NCBI GenBank assembly: GCA_940671915.1
Contig: CALNVZ010003433.1
Location: forward strand, 18,894,046 to 18,958,045
Length of the DNA: 64,000 nt
Reading direction: 5' to 3'
Source of the DNA: Paracentrotus lividus
Taxonomy: Eukaryota > Echinodermata > Echinoidea > Camarodonta > Echinidae
How positions within the stretch are numbered: position 1 is the stretch's first letter; every line of letters starts with the position of its first letter. Under the pieces are notes generated by a model that saw nothing but the letters and a program-made list of their open reading frames with translations, searched no databases and had not been told where the DNA came from. Positions 11,530 through 23,479 of this stretch are shown one piece after another. The position numbers and the translations under genes are program-made.

Positions 11530-11720
11530 AGGATATTTAGGAAGAGAATGCAATAATTTTGATAACTCATATATATATTCTTTGAATAAATATTATTTCT
11601 TGCAATTAAAGTTATGAAAGATAGGCACTAAAACACAATTAACTTACGCCACATGCACAATACGCCTCCTTGTCAAACTAGTCACACCAGTGTCAGAGGA
11701 AATTGACAAATTTTTCAATA
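11530..11720. repeat. Decayed repeat family X, copy 3
   Basis: AATTTTGATAACTCATA followed by a GAATAAATATTAT block and ATGAAAGATAGG match the first block of copy 1 (3340-3440). It begins directly after the mariner-type element, so that element inserted next to or into this repeat. Confidence 0.45.
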
Positions 11721-12760
11721 AAAAACAGCTTTCGAAATTGTCATTTGGCCAGTGGTAAATATCAATCATTTTATATTCTTAATTGGTACAGTTTCTTCCT
11801 TAGAAAATACCTGCATAGCAGGTGATCAACTTTTCCTGTTGAAAAATTTGATAGCAAAACAAAATACATGCGTATTCAAAGTGATGCTTGTGTGTGATGT
11901 TGTTGGTATGACTGGAATTTTTCATGATTGGAATAGATTCAGAAAAGGAAAAAGTGGATATCTATAAAATGTAATCATTATTTGAACAAAAAATGTATTG
12001 AGATGAAAAATACAAAGAACAACGTTACCACTGGGCCATTAGTTTTAAAATTATTCTACCCTCTCAAACATCATCTCTGAGCCACACCACCATGAAATAG
12101 CCATATGTCTAGGGTGTTCCTAATTTGAAACTTGCCCTTATGGAGTATTTTTCCACGGTGGTCATATTGGATCACATACGGTAACATACCTGTCAAACAC
12201 AGTTTTGTGCCATAACTTTTTGTATAATTACTCATACCCATTATGTTACTACTAATTCATTGTTATCTTCATATCTCATTTTATGTTTGATACATCACAT
12301 AGAAACATGTTTGGTTATTGATTGGTTGAATAATAAAGTACAAAAAAGAAAAACCATAACTTTGAGCTTTTATTGCATTTTCTGGCTTTGTCTGAAACTT
12401 GTAAAAGTGTTCTAGCAGCTCATTGGTAATCTGAGACACTCTTTGGGTTATATTTTTTGAAATGGAACACCCAATTGGATAATTCAACATGACACAAATA
12501 TTTATCTTTTGAAAAAATGCTCATAAGCAATAACTCAACAATTAGCCATCACTAGCAAAATCAACTTATAAAATAATTAATTCAAATTATTATAGTGAAT
12601 CATCCTACTATAGTAACATGTTAACATCGTTTTAGTAGAGGCATCAATGAGAGAAATCTTTGTAGTAAATACAATGTATCCTGGTTTGGACTGATTAGTT
12701 TTCTTTTGTGCAGCCATTTACACTATACCGGTATGTAACTACAAGCGGGCTTTATTTCCC
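11720..12760. other. No gene seen
   Basis: About 1 kb of AT-rich sequence with no supported frame or repeat. Confidence 0.5.
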
Positions 12761-12779
12761 CATGGATGGGTCAGTCTGG

Positions 12780-13470
12780 CTGCTCTTTTTTTTTTAGTGG
12801 GAGTTATTTTTTTAAAAGTAGAGGCCTTTTGGGAGGCCAATTTCATTTTTGTTTGTTTTTCTTTTTTTTTTGTTTTTTTGGGGGGGCTGACGTTTTTCTT
12901 TCTTTTACTTTTCACATCAAAGAAAAATCGGGGGCCGATTTTGTTTTCATAATTAGAATTAAAAAAAAAAAAAACAAACAAATGGAGCGCCAACAATTTT
13001 GGGGCCTTTTTTTTTTTTTTTTTTTTTAAATTTCACATTAAAAAAAAAAAAAAAAAAAAAAATGTTTGCCTCTCCCCATTTTCTTTTTTTCCTTTTTTTT
13101 TTTTAATATGAAATTCCCAAATTTGTTGGCGCCCCATTTTTTATTTTTTTTATTTTTTATTTCTATATAATGAAAAAAAAAAAAAAAATCGGCCCCGAAT
13201 TTTGTTTGGCCCCCATTTTTTTTTTTTTTTTTGGGGGGGGGAGGGGTGTTGAAAAGTCAAAAGAAAAAATATAGAATGGGGGGCCAAAATAAATTTGGGG
13301 CCGTATATTTTTTCCTATGGCCCAATTTTTTTTTGGGGGGGAGGGGATACGGACATATGTATATTTAAGGCAAAATTTTTTTTTTTTTCCATTGTTTATT
13401 ATGTATATTTCAACTTGGAAGAAAATATATGTGACCCCTTTTTTTTTAAGGGCTTTTAACTAAATAAATA
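12780..13470. repeat. Low-complexity poly-T/poly-A with GGGGCC islands
   Basis: Alternating runs of T, A and G, with words such as GGGGGCCGATTTTG and GGCCCCGAATTTTG in both orientations. This looks like slippage-expanded, partly palindromic DNA. The assembly gap follows immediately, which suggests it was hard to sequence or assemble. Confidence 0.75.
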
Positions 13471-13516
13471 GTGTATGCTCAACATTACTGACCTAGGCCT
13501 ATAGGCCTATAACTCC

Positions 13517-14053
13517 NNNNNNNNNNNNNNNNNNNNNNNNNNNNNNNNNNNNNNNNNNNNNNNNNNNNNNNNNNNNNNNNNNNNNNNNNNNNNNNNNNNN
13601 NNNNNNNNNNNNNNNNNNNNNNNNNNNNNNNNNNNNNNNNNNNNNNNNNNNNNNNNNNNNNNNNNNNNNNNNNNNNNNNNNNNNNNNNNNNNNNNNNNNN
13701 NNNNNNNNNNNNNNNNNNNNNNNNNNNNNNNNNNNNNNNNNNNNNNNNNNNNNNNNNNNNNNNNNNNNNNNNNNNNNNNNNNNNNNNNNNNNNNNNNNNN
13801 NNNNNNNNNNNNNNNNNNNNNNNNNNNNNNNNNNNNNNNNNNNNNNNNNNNNNNNNNNNNNNNNNNNNNNNNNNNNNNNNNNNNNNNNNNNNNNNNNNNN
13901 NNNNNNNNNNNNNNNNNNNNNNNNNNNNNNNNNNNNNNNNNNNNNNNNNNNNNNNNNNNNNNNNNNNNNNNNNNNNNNNNNNNNNNNNNNNNNNNNNNNN
14001 NNNNNNNNNNNNNNNNNNNNNNNNNNNNNNNNNNNNNNNNNNNNNNNNNNNNN
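13517..14053. other. Assembly gap (run of N)
   Basis: 537 unknown bases. It lies between low-complexity DNA and a duplicated segment, so the real length and content are not known. Confidence 1.
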
Positions 14054-14149
14054 CTCAGATTTGGAGAAAAGCTAAGTCACGCTCGATTCATAGGAGAGAT
14101 TGGTAGTGAGCTGGTCGGAAGTAATCTTACTTGACTACTCCACAAATTA

Positions 14150-14435
14150 ATACTGAGTAGCGCCCTCATACGACGTGAGTTCTACAAATACAAGGCTTCA
14201 ATTCCTATCTCATGATCTGCGCTGCAGGAACACCGATTTATTTCATTTCTATCCAACTCAAAACCCTTCTGATGACATCGACTGGAGACAAGATTAAAAA
14301 AAGATTTTAGCTAACAAGGAAGGATAATTGGTACGTAAAAATATATATTTCTCATGAAATAAAATTGTATTTCACTGCTAGCGGTGTAGGCAACATTTGC
14401 AATAGTCCCACATACCGGTTGCTGCTAGCGTGCCC
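14150..14435. repeat. Diverged repeat family Y, copy 2
   Basis: Partner of 6510-6830, in the same order and orientation, ending with the GTCCCAC...GCTGCTAGCGTG block at 14405-14433. Confidence 0.7.
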
Positions 14436-15440
14436 TCACCCTAGTCCTAGATTGTGATGTACTTGTCAGTAACAAACAAGTACATTAATGTGCATGTATC
14501 TCATCATTAAAGATAATCTAGAGTAGTAGTCATGATGATATAAATCAAAACATTTTTGTTCATTCCAGAATCTCAAGCATAGGAAATGAATACTACACAC
14601 CAAAGGAATTTACAGAAAAATGTGTATTTGCTGAGAAAAGAGCAAAATAAGCATAATTTCTGTTCCTGGACGACCCGTCCAAGCACATGCATGATTAACA
14701 CGGCCAAGTGGAAAGTCTACGGGTATATCATGTGCACGCGATTCGCACCGGATCTGTGTGTGTATATGTACATGTATGTTGTGCCGTGACTTGTGGCGAT
14801 ATAGCGGTCTACTCCAAGTCTCAATTTGACGGACTGTTTCGATATTTTTTCAACATTTCTTCTGAAATCATTATCGAAACGTGAATATAATCTTGTGTAG
14901 GCATATGTATATGTTAATGGAACAATGTGAGGACATATCTTACGAATTTATCTCAAATTATTTTGGCTGTAAGAACTCTAGCTTGGCTTTAATAATGTGC
15001 CGGCTGTGCCATGGCAGTGCAACACAAAATATTATTTTATCTATTTTTTAACCATAATTTGGGGACAAAAATTTGCAAATTTTTTTTTTTAATTTCCTTC
15101 TTGTGTTTGTGGGGGTACCTAATGATGACTGCGCGACATGATGAGTGAGCCCCCCCCCCCCTCCTCAAAAAACGAAAGAAAGAAAAAAAAAATTAAAAAC
15201 AGCAAAAAATGTGGAACTAAAGTAATGCAGTTTGTACCCCCTACACTCCACCCTAACCTACCCTCACCCTAGTCCTAGATTGTGATGTACTTGTCAGTAA
15301 CAAACAAGTACATTAATGTGCATGTATCTCATCATTAATAATGTGCCGGCTGTGCCATGGCAGTGCAACACAAAATATTATTTTATCTATTTTTTAACCA
15401 TAATTTGGGGAAAAAAATTGCAATTTTTTTTAAAATTTCC
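14434..15440. repeat. Local mosaic of direct duplications
   Basis: Three segments are joined here. (1) CCCTCACCCTAGTCCTAGAT through CATCATTA occurs at 14434-14510 and again at 15262-15338. (2) TAATGTGCCGGCTGTGCCAT through the poly-T occurs at 14993-15100 and again at 15337-15440. (3) 15107-15269 duplicates 10190-10350. The order of the pieces at 15107-15440 (3, then 1, then 2) looks like template switching, a local duplication, or an assembly collapse beside the gap. Confidence 0.8.
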
Positions 15441-15468
15441 TATTTTAAAATAGAAATTAAGCCCTTAA

Positions 15469-15916
15469 AGGTAGTGTCAGCCTTTTGCAGGCAAAAATAT
15501 TAAATTTCTAGTTTTTAGAGGATATAGTAGTATACCAATGACTATATCTTCCCACAACATGATTAAGCTCAAATGTGTATGTTTGTCATTATATTGCGAT
15601 TATCAAAATTCATTCCTATTTTTTCGAACCTCGAAAAATATACCGTACGGTGCGAACCGCTGACCGTTAGCGCAGAGAATAATGCACGATGATGCGTCGT
15701 GTGTATATTGCTGTGTACGGTCCGTGCTGCACGCTCTGTAATATCAACGATGTTGATGGAGAGCTGCTCAAGATTGGTAGTCAGATTTTCGTTTCGTATT
15801 ACTGATCTAGGCAACCTATGACAGTAAGATTGAATAGACAGTATAGGTCGATCATATTCTACAGTTATGCCAAGTTGCATTAGTTTTCGCAATTTGTGAA
15901 AAAGGCTGATACTACC
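15469..15916. mobile_element. TTAA-flanked inverted-repeat element (piggyBac-type MITE)
   Basis: TTAA is present at both edges (15465-15468 and 15917-15920). Inside it the left arm reads AGGTAGTGTCAGCCTTTT and the right arm is the near-perfect reverse complement of this (AGGTAGTATCAGCCTT). TTAA target duplication is the mark of piggyBac-superfamily transposons. The 448-bp interior contains a 107-codon open frame on the minus strand (15569-15892) with no recognisable transposase motif, so the element is called non-autonomous. It lies about 200 bp upstream of the first coding exon of the ZCCHC7-like gene. Confidence 0.8.
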
Positions 15917-16132
15917 TTTAAGTCAAGTATATGTGACTAGACCCTTTCATGACAGGTGCAAGTATATCATCGATGAATTACTACAATTTTATGTCTTAAT
16001 GAATATATTCGGATAAGAAATTAAATGTCACTAATTTGATATGTTTTTTCTGACAGATTTTATAAATATTTCATAAAATGTATAGTTCAAAAATTATACA
16101 TTTTAAATTTATCTTTATCTGTGCATTTTCAG

Positions 16133-17245
16133 AATTTGAAATTGTGTTGCAATCACATTCCTAGCAAGATGTATGGCGGGGATGAAGACGAAGCAACAGG
16201 TGAGGACCTAGAGTTGGAACGTTATGGATTGACCGAAGGCCAGTACTCTGGGTCTGGAGAATCAGACACTGAGGAGGCCCTCTATAGACAGGTCCATTAC
16301 GATATCGCGAATGATAACAATATCCAAAGTATCGCCGAAGATGACGCAGAGCAAACTATTGCAACAAGCAAAGACCCACTACCATCCTCAAGTAGAGACT
16401 CTCCCAAGACAAACCCCAGAAAGGACATTAATGATGAAACAGGTATAGACATCAGTGATGTCGTAGCAGCTTCTGATGATGATTGCAGTGACTGGAAAAA
16501 AGTGGAATGTAATAGTAAGTACAGCGTGAGCTTAAGAACTAAGACAAAACCAGGTATTGCAGACATTAGCAGTAAAAGCAGCCGGAAGAGGAAAACTGTT
16601 GTTGTTGTTAGTGACAGTGCAGAGTCAGATATCATTTTCTTAGAGTCCAAAACCAAAAATCAAGAAATAGTGAAAAAGGAAGGAAAGAATCAATTGTATG
16701 TCAAAACTGAAAATCAAGACACAAGATTTAGAGAAACCGTGCCGAAGAAAGCAGAAGGAAATCCACGAAAAAGATCATGGAAGAATACGTCGAACGATTC
16801 TGCTACAAAGATAAGCAAGATAGATCGGACTAGTTGGTCCTCTGCACATGAGGGTCCAGAAGGCCAGGTCGGTATGTCGGAAAGCTCTGAGGTAGTCATT
16901 ATTGCAGACGACTCCTCATCAAGTTCTGTCTTGATTTTGGACTCCGAGAGAAGCGAAGAGTCTAAAGGTCGCCCTCTCAAGGATGACTCAGAGTTCTTCC
17001 TGGACAACAAGGGTATGGCTTTAGAGGATGTCCAGAGGGACAAGGTTAGTGCAGAGCATGGATGGAAGGCAGAGCGGATGAAGACCAAAGCGATGTTGAA
17101 GGAGGGTTTGGATATCATCGATGTCAGCAGTGGGGACGATGACTGCATGGTCATCGAATCGTGCAGTGAAGAGGAGGGTATGCACGTCCACTTTGACGAG
17201 AAGGGAGAGCGGATCTCGCCTGAAGCCTCAACTTCCTCTGCTAAC
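16133..17245 (+). CDS. ZCCHC7: ZCCHC7-like exon with start codon: acidic N-terminal region
   Basis: The acceptor TTTTCAG precedes 16133 and the donor AAC/GTAAGA follows 17245. The ATG at 16169 (MYGGDEDEATG) is chosen because the family starts M-[FY]-G-G; 36 bases of 5' UTR precede it in the exon. The 359 encoded residues are acidic and Ser-rich, with repeated SDSAESDIIFLE / EVVIIADDSSSS / DIIDVSSGDDDCMVIE blocks typical of SUMO-interacting or CK2-type acidic stretches. The exon ends in phase 0. Confidence 0.85.
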
Positions 17246-20200
17246 GTAAGAATATTTGTACACATACTTTTCCTATACATTTTTGAAATCAAACTTGATA
17301 TAGCATCCAGGACAAAATAACATTTATTGGCCACCTGGGCTGTGTTTCACCAAGGCGTTCTGAATGACTTTACAAACAACTACATGTAGTAATCAGATCT
17401 TGTGCTAAATGTTTTTAGCATATGACCAGTCAAACGCCCAAGAATATGTTCCAGTAATTCATAAAGTTATTTGTAACGTTACGGACAACTTGGTGTAACA
17501 GCCCCAGAACTCTTGCTTTAAAGGGATTTAGTAACTTTTAAAAAAAAAGAGCAATTAGATCAAGATTAATAAAATTATACTGTTCCAACAGTAAAAACAA
17601 ACTACTGAAAGTTACAGATCAAATGGAAGTCATTTACCACCTTTAAAACAGTGTAACAAACAATGCCAAGCATATAGCCGGACACCAGTACCCTCTGCTG
17701 CAGGCCGCTAGAGACGGGGGACTATACAACAGGAAAATCGGTGTGTGTTGTGCTATGCGGAAAAGCACATGGTTTTATAAACCATCCGGGGTTGGTTTAT
17801 AAAATTTGAGTATGAAATCATTGGTATCTCGAAGGTAAAGCAAGCAATTAGCTTGCAATTTTGAAGAGATACCAGACTGACCTAAGTGTTTATAATTATC
17901 TTGGCAAAATAAGCTAAATCGAATAAAATGTAATTTGAATATCATTCAATGTTACTGCATCCCTTTAATAGTTAGGCTGGCTGGCTAACAAAAAAAATAA
18001 AATAAATAAATAAATAAAAATAAAAAAATTAATTAATTAAAAAAATTCAGAGATTGCCCTGATGAGTTAATAATACGATATCATTGTCTCTTGTACTGAA
18101 TTGCTCTTTTTGGACAGAACTCTGGGAAGAACAAGGGCAAAAGGAAAGGAGGAGAGATTGCGGCTCCAGGACGTTACTTTGTGCAATCAAGACAGAAGCA
18201 CATCAGGTGCCACAACTGCAATGAAATGGGGCATCTTAAATCTGAATGTCCCAAGCCTCCCCATGTTCCAGCATGTGTACTCTGTGGAAAAAGAGGTATG
18301 TAAAAATGTTTGTGCAATTGGTCGTGCAACTGTTAAATGTCTGGTCAGCTCCTCAGAAAATCATCGTCTCAGATCCAGGCAGCGTTTCCACTCTACCTGG
18401 AAAACCTTGAAATCGGGAAGAAACAAGAGAATGAATGTGAAGAAGTTGTCAGTCTATTGTTTTCTTCATTGCCATCATTGCCGCTGTGCATGAAAATAGG
18501 TTGAAATTTAGTTATGCTGGAATTTTGAAAATCATTAGTGGAACTGTCATGGAGAAGTCGGGAAATTCTGTTTTAATACAGTGGGAACCCTGCCTGGAAG
18601 GTGAGCATTGTTTTTTTTTCTAAGGCTTGTAAGAGTAAAATGGCTGTACGCTTCCCACAGCCATGTTTAAATACAAAGAATATTAAAGTTTGTAGCGGCG
18701 AGAAACAGGCTGTAGGACATTCTCTTTCAAACGCATGCGCAACTGGTTTTGACAATGTCTACAATATTTTTCAATGAATAGGATAATTCAACTTTAAAAA
18801 TGTAATTTAAAAATTGATATTCCTACAAAAGTTTTATTACATGCTTGTTTAAATGCTCACTCACCACTAAACAAAATACTGTTAAGAGTGATGTGCAACA
18901 TTGCAGTTTGTATTTTTGCAGTTTCACATACATGTATGTAGGCACATTGTGCCTATTTTCCAAGAAACTTGTAAGAAAGTAAACCAAATCGAAGAAAACT
19001 GTTTGAAAGGGATGTTTAGTGACACATGATCCTGTGAACATACATAACTAAAGTTATATCATTAATTTAACCCTAATAATCCCGGGGTATTTCGAACCTT
19101 GTCATTCCTGGGGGGGGGGGGCATTATGGCCCCCCCTTAAGATCTCGGCCGCGGATTGCGCGATCGCAGCGAAAATTTGCACGATGGTAGAGAATGACGT
19201 AATCTACGCGGTTGCATAGGTAAATTTCACTAAATTCATATATTTTATTTTATATGAATTAATTATGCTAATTTATTTATGAAATCATACTTTTTGCTCT
19301 AAATCACTAAATAAAGCTCCTAGAAAACTAATTTTTGGTGAAAATATTCTTTATAGCATTCCTAACAATTGTGAATGAAAAAAAATCCGGTAACAAGATC
19401 GATTTCTTATGTATTTTATTGTTTTTTCGACAAAAATTTATCGGCGACATTATTTCAGCCATAAATATCATCAAAAAAAAAAAAAACCTACCACCACCCC
19501 CCTCTACCCCCCATGCGTATTATTTTTGGCTCGCCTTGTGTAACGGGGAAAAAACTGGGTGTACCAAAATCTGAAATTCCAATTTTGCACCCTCCCTTGT
19601 CATTCACAATTTCAGTTTAAAGTACTATTTGCCTGCAATAATACCATCAAAAGTTTAAAGCCTCTTTTGAGCTCTAATACATGTAATGAATATAAATCAA
19701 GTCACACATGTATGTGTTGTTCATTGCTTGTACAATTGCAATTAATGGCTTCAAATCATGTTGAAAATATTCTTTGCAAACACGTTCACTATATTCTTTG
19801 CAAACATGTACATTATGTACATGTACAATGTACATGTAAAGAAGAGCATTTATGTCGTTCTGACGCTTTTTTTAATGAAAATGATTGCACTTAAAAACTC
19901 AAAAAATATCTTTCAATACATGAATATGATTTCTTCAACCTTGATTTTTTCTAGTGTCATTTGATTTGTTGAGAAAAGAACTGGGAAATTATTTAATTAC
20001 CAAAATGTAACTTCATAATATCAGCAATTGATGCCCTCTGAAGATAATTTTTCCTCAAATGCTGAAATATGCTCAATATATTTACATTATTTTGTGTAGC
20101 TGCATGTTACTACATGTACGTGGTGCTTTTTGTGTTGTAGTTATGCTGATTCCAAATATTCCATTTACATGTACACTTTATTGATATGACTTACTTGTAA

Positions 20201-23200
20201 GAAGCCATTCAAAATATGGTGGAGATATTTGAAAAGACAGCAAAGATGGCTGAAGTGCATTGAGCGTATCTTTTTAGCCCCCTGTATACAATTACATGTA
20301 TGCAGTCGGGTTCAGTCAGCTGTACAAGAGTGCCTTTATCCTTTTAATCTGGGGCATTTTATTGAAAGGTTTGAATGGTGGATGAGACTTTATAGTCCCT
20401 TTATTGTATGCCACTCTATACAACCCTGGACAGTGTAAAATTCTTTCTGGATAGAAACTTCACTACAGTATGTTTTGATATTTGAAACTGTTTTAAAATT
20501 TGTGAATCATATATTGATAATGATATCAAACTGTCCAAATCCGATAAAATACTGTTTTAGTTTTGGTCAACTTTTGACTCTTTTAGTTCTGCGAGTTATG
20601 CTAAGGGTCTAGCATGATTGTGTCTTTGTGGTCGATGTGTAACATATCCTTCTATTGAGCATTAAGAAATTTAGGTGGTTTTAGAATGATTTTTTTTTTT
20701 TTAATGATTGTGATGATAGTGATATTCTTTATCAAATTGGCACCATTTATAGTTTTATTTCTCTTGGATTCTTTTGAAATAAGAAATAGGAATGAATGTG
20801 CACCAAAGGTTGGTGAACTTAAATTACAGGATACATGTACTCCTAAAGGGGGTATTTCACTGGTTGCGAACGCTGGCGAATTTATACAGTGTTATAGTAG
20901 AGAGGATCAAGCCAACGTTATTGAGAGTGCGTCCCAGAATTGCATACCGGTATTTTCTTTTGTAATGCTTTGTTAGGCAAGCTCATAAACTGTATCAACA
21001 TGGCATGTTTTCTTTTGTACTTCCTTGTTAGGCAAGCACAAAGGGATTATACTGTATTATCATGGCATGCTTTCTTTTGTACTGCCTTGTTGGGCAAGTA
21101 CAAGGGGGTTATACTGTATGATCATGGCTGGCATGTTTTCTTTTGTACTGCTTTTTTATTCAAGCACAAAGGGGGTTATTTCACTGAATTGTAAACACAA
21201 AAATCAATGAAACAAGCCATTTTTTGCTTCATTTTGGTTCGTGGAGGTACATGTACGTGGGTGCGTGTGTTTGTGGTAGTGCACATTATTATAGACACTA
21301 GTCCAACGTGAGATATTGATTGCCAGTTTTGTAGTCATGTGTGAAAAAATGAAAACCAAAATGATAATAATAATGATAATTGAAAAAAAATGGCTACCAG
21401 CTCAATTACCCCCATCGCCCGGCCAATCGCACGCCCGTAGCTCCCCGCTTGGGACCGGGAGTTTCAGTAACCATCGTGACTGTCCAATATCGGCTATTCG
21501 AATATTTTAAAATATGATAATAATGATCCTTCGGCTATAAAAATAATCTCTAATAATAAATATAGCACCTAAATTTATTGATAGGGTGTCAAATGTCCGT
21601 TTCTATGTGGTTCTGAAGGTAGCAGTTATCCACTGCAATGTAGAACTATGTGCGCATACGCGATATTTTTGTTGTCCCGAGCAAAACATCAAAAGAAACG
21701 CGTCTGAAATGGAAATATGCCAAATGAAAAGGTGTGAAATCTGAATGTTTTATTTGCGTTTATTGTTAATGACAATATCAATCAAAAGGATTAAAGACAC
21801 CCATATTATGTTTTCATTGAATAAACATGCATAATTTTTTTATCCAATTCAAATTTATGTTTGACCCTTTCCATATATTTTTTTACTGAAGTAAAAATAT
21901 TTATATGTATATTCAACCATTTTTACACACAGAATATATGCGCTTGCAACCTTTGACAAAAATAAATTCGCCTAGAAGCTTTGAAAATGTTCAAAACTTT
22001 TTGGCGAATTATTTTCAATGGAAAATTCCGGCTTTAATATCGAAAGGAATGTGGTTTAAACCAAAAACAGTCGCTTCATGCGCCAATGCAGGACAAAAAG
22101 AATTCCTGTATTTCGACTCCATTCATTTGAGAAGTTCGCTGCATTCCAAGATATCCCTTTGTCTGGAAGACACATAACAAAAGAACACGCCTCACGCCGA
22201 AAGGCTGGTCTACTGAATCAAAGTTGATTACGTGCTCTATGTTTACTACACTCTCTAAATTCACTTCTTTCATTTTGATTCGCAACTCAGTGAGATACCC
22301 CCTTAAAGAAAATGCCAATGTGTACATTTAAGAAAAATAAAGTCTTCTTCTTGCTACATTTACCAATATTAGGGATTTTTAGGGTCTTTAGAATTTTTTT
22401 TTGTAATTAATGACATGAGTACTACAATGAAAAATAAATTCAAACATAACATGTTGTTACTGTTTTTAATTCTTTCTGCTCATTTATTTTGAGTAATTTA
22501 TTACAAACTGATGTACAGACAGGATAGATATAAATAGAAAGATGATAGATTTAAAGATTCCAAAGCATTTCAAAAAGATGATATTGTACTTTGTTTATTT
22601 CCTATGGTCAGGACACACTGATAGATACTGTCCCGATGCTCTCTGCTTCAACTGCTCCTTGCCTGGTCATCAGTCAAGGTCATGTCCGATCAAACGTCAC
22701 ATCCGTTATGCCAAGTGCTCCCGATGCCAAATGAATGGACATCTACGCAAGGTAATCCCACTTCCCAAATTGAACACATCACAAAATACCCTTTTTTTGC
22801 ATTTCATAATATTTCATTCTTATCATGGTGGGGCATTAACATCCACAGCCCGAACTTTGGTGGAATCTGTTCTAATGAACCTGAGATATGACCACATGAA
22901 TTCGACCCCATTGGAATTAGTGTATTATTGTCCTGGCACCTGTTAGAACCAGGCCAATAATACATTGACGTCAGTGGGGCTACTTAAATTAGAAAACAAT
23001 AAAATGCAAAATATGTTTTGTAATGACGTCATACTTAGGTATTCTATACTTTTTCTAGATATTTAATGTTGGGGCTGTAGAACATTTGCTTCAGTGACTA
23101 TTGCTCTATTGCCACTTGCAAATTTTCTTTGATTGACTAACTTCACCCAAACACAACAAACTTGATTAAAATTTATATTTTTTTATGGTAACCATGAAGA

Positions 23201-23448
23201 TGCGTGGGTACTTTGATCACTTTCATGGCCGGGGTGGGCGGGAGAATACATTATACTCCATTAGAATCTTGGCCAGGGAGCTATGCAAATTTCAGAAAAA
23301 TGGCAGGCAGTTCTGTCAATTTTTTTTTAATGAATAGCCTTACGAAGTTCAACCCTCTGTCACAAAATTAATTGCAGCTTCAAATATCCGCATTCCTGTA
23401 TTATGTTGAGCAATAATATGCAAATCAATGGGGCTTTTTGTTGTATCT

Positions 23449-23479
<31 letters not shown>

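Noticed and set aside
13517-14053. Apparent missing gene between duplicated segments
   Set aside because: It is a run of N; nothing can be said about its content.
16297-17334. Minus-strand frames of 119 and 206 codons
   Set aside because: Antisense shadows of the acidic ZCCHC7-like exon, which has correct splice sites and family similarity on the plus strand.
22076-22327. 83-codon minus-strand frame in the intron
   Set aside because: No recognisable motif and it overlaps another unsupported frame on the plus strand.
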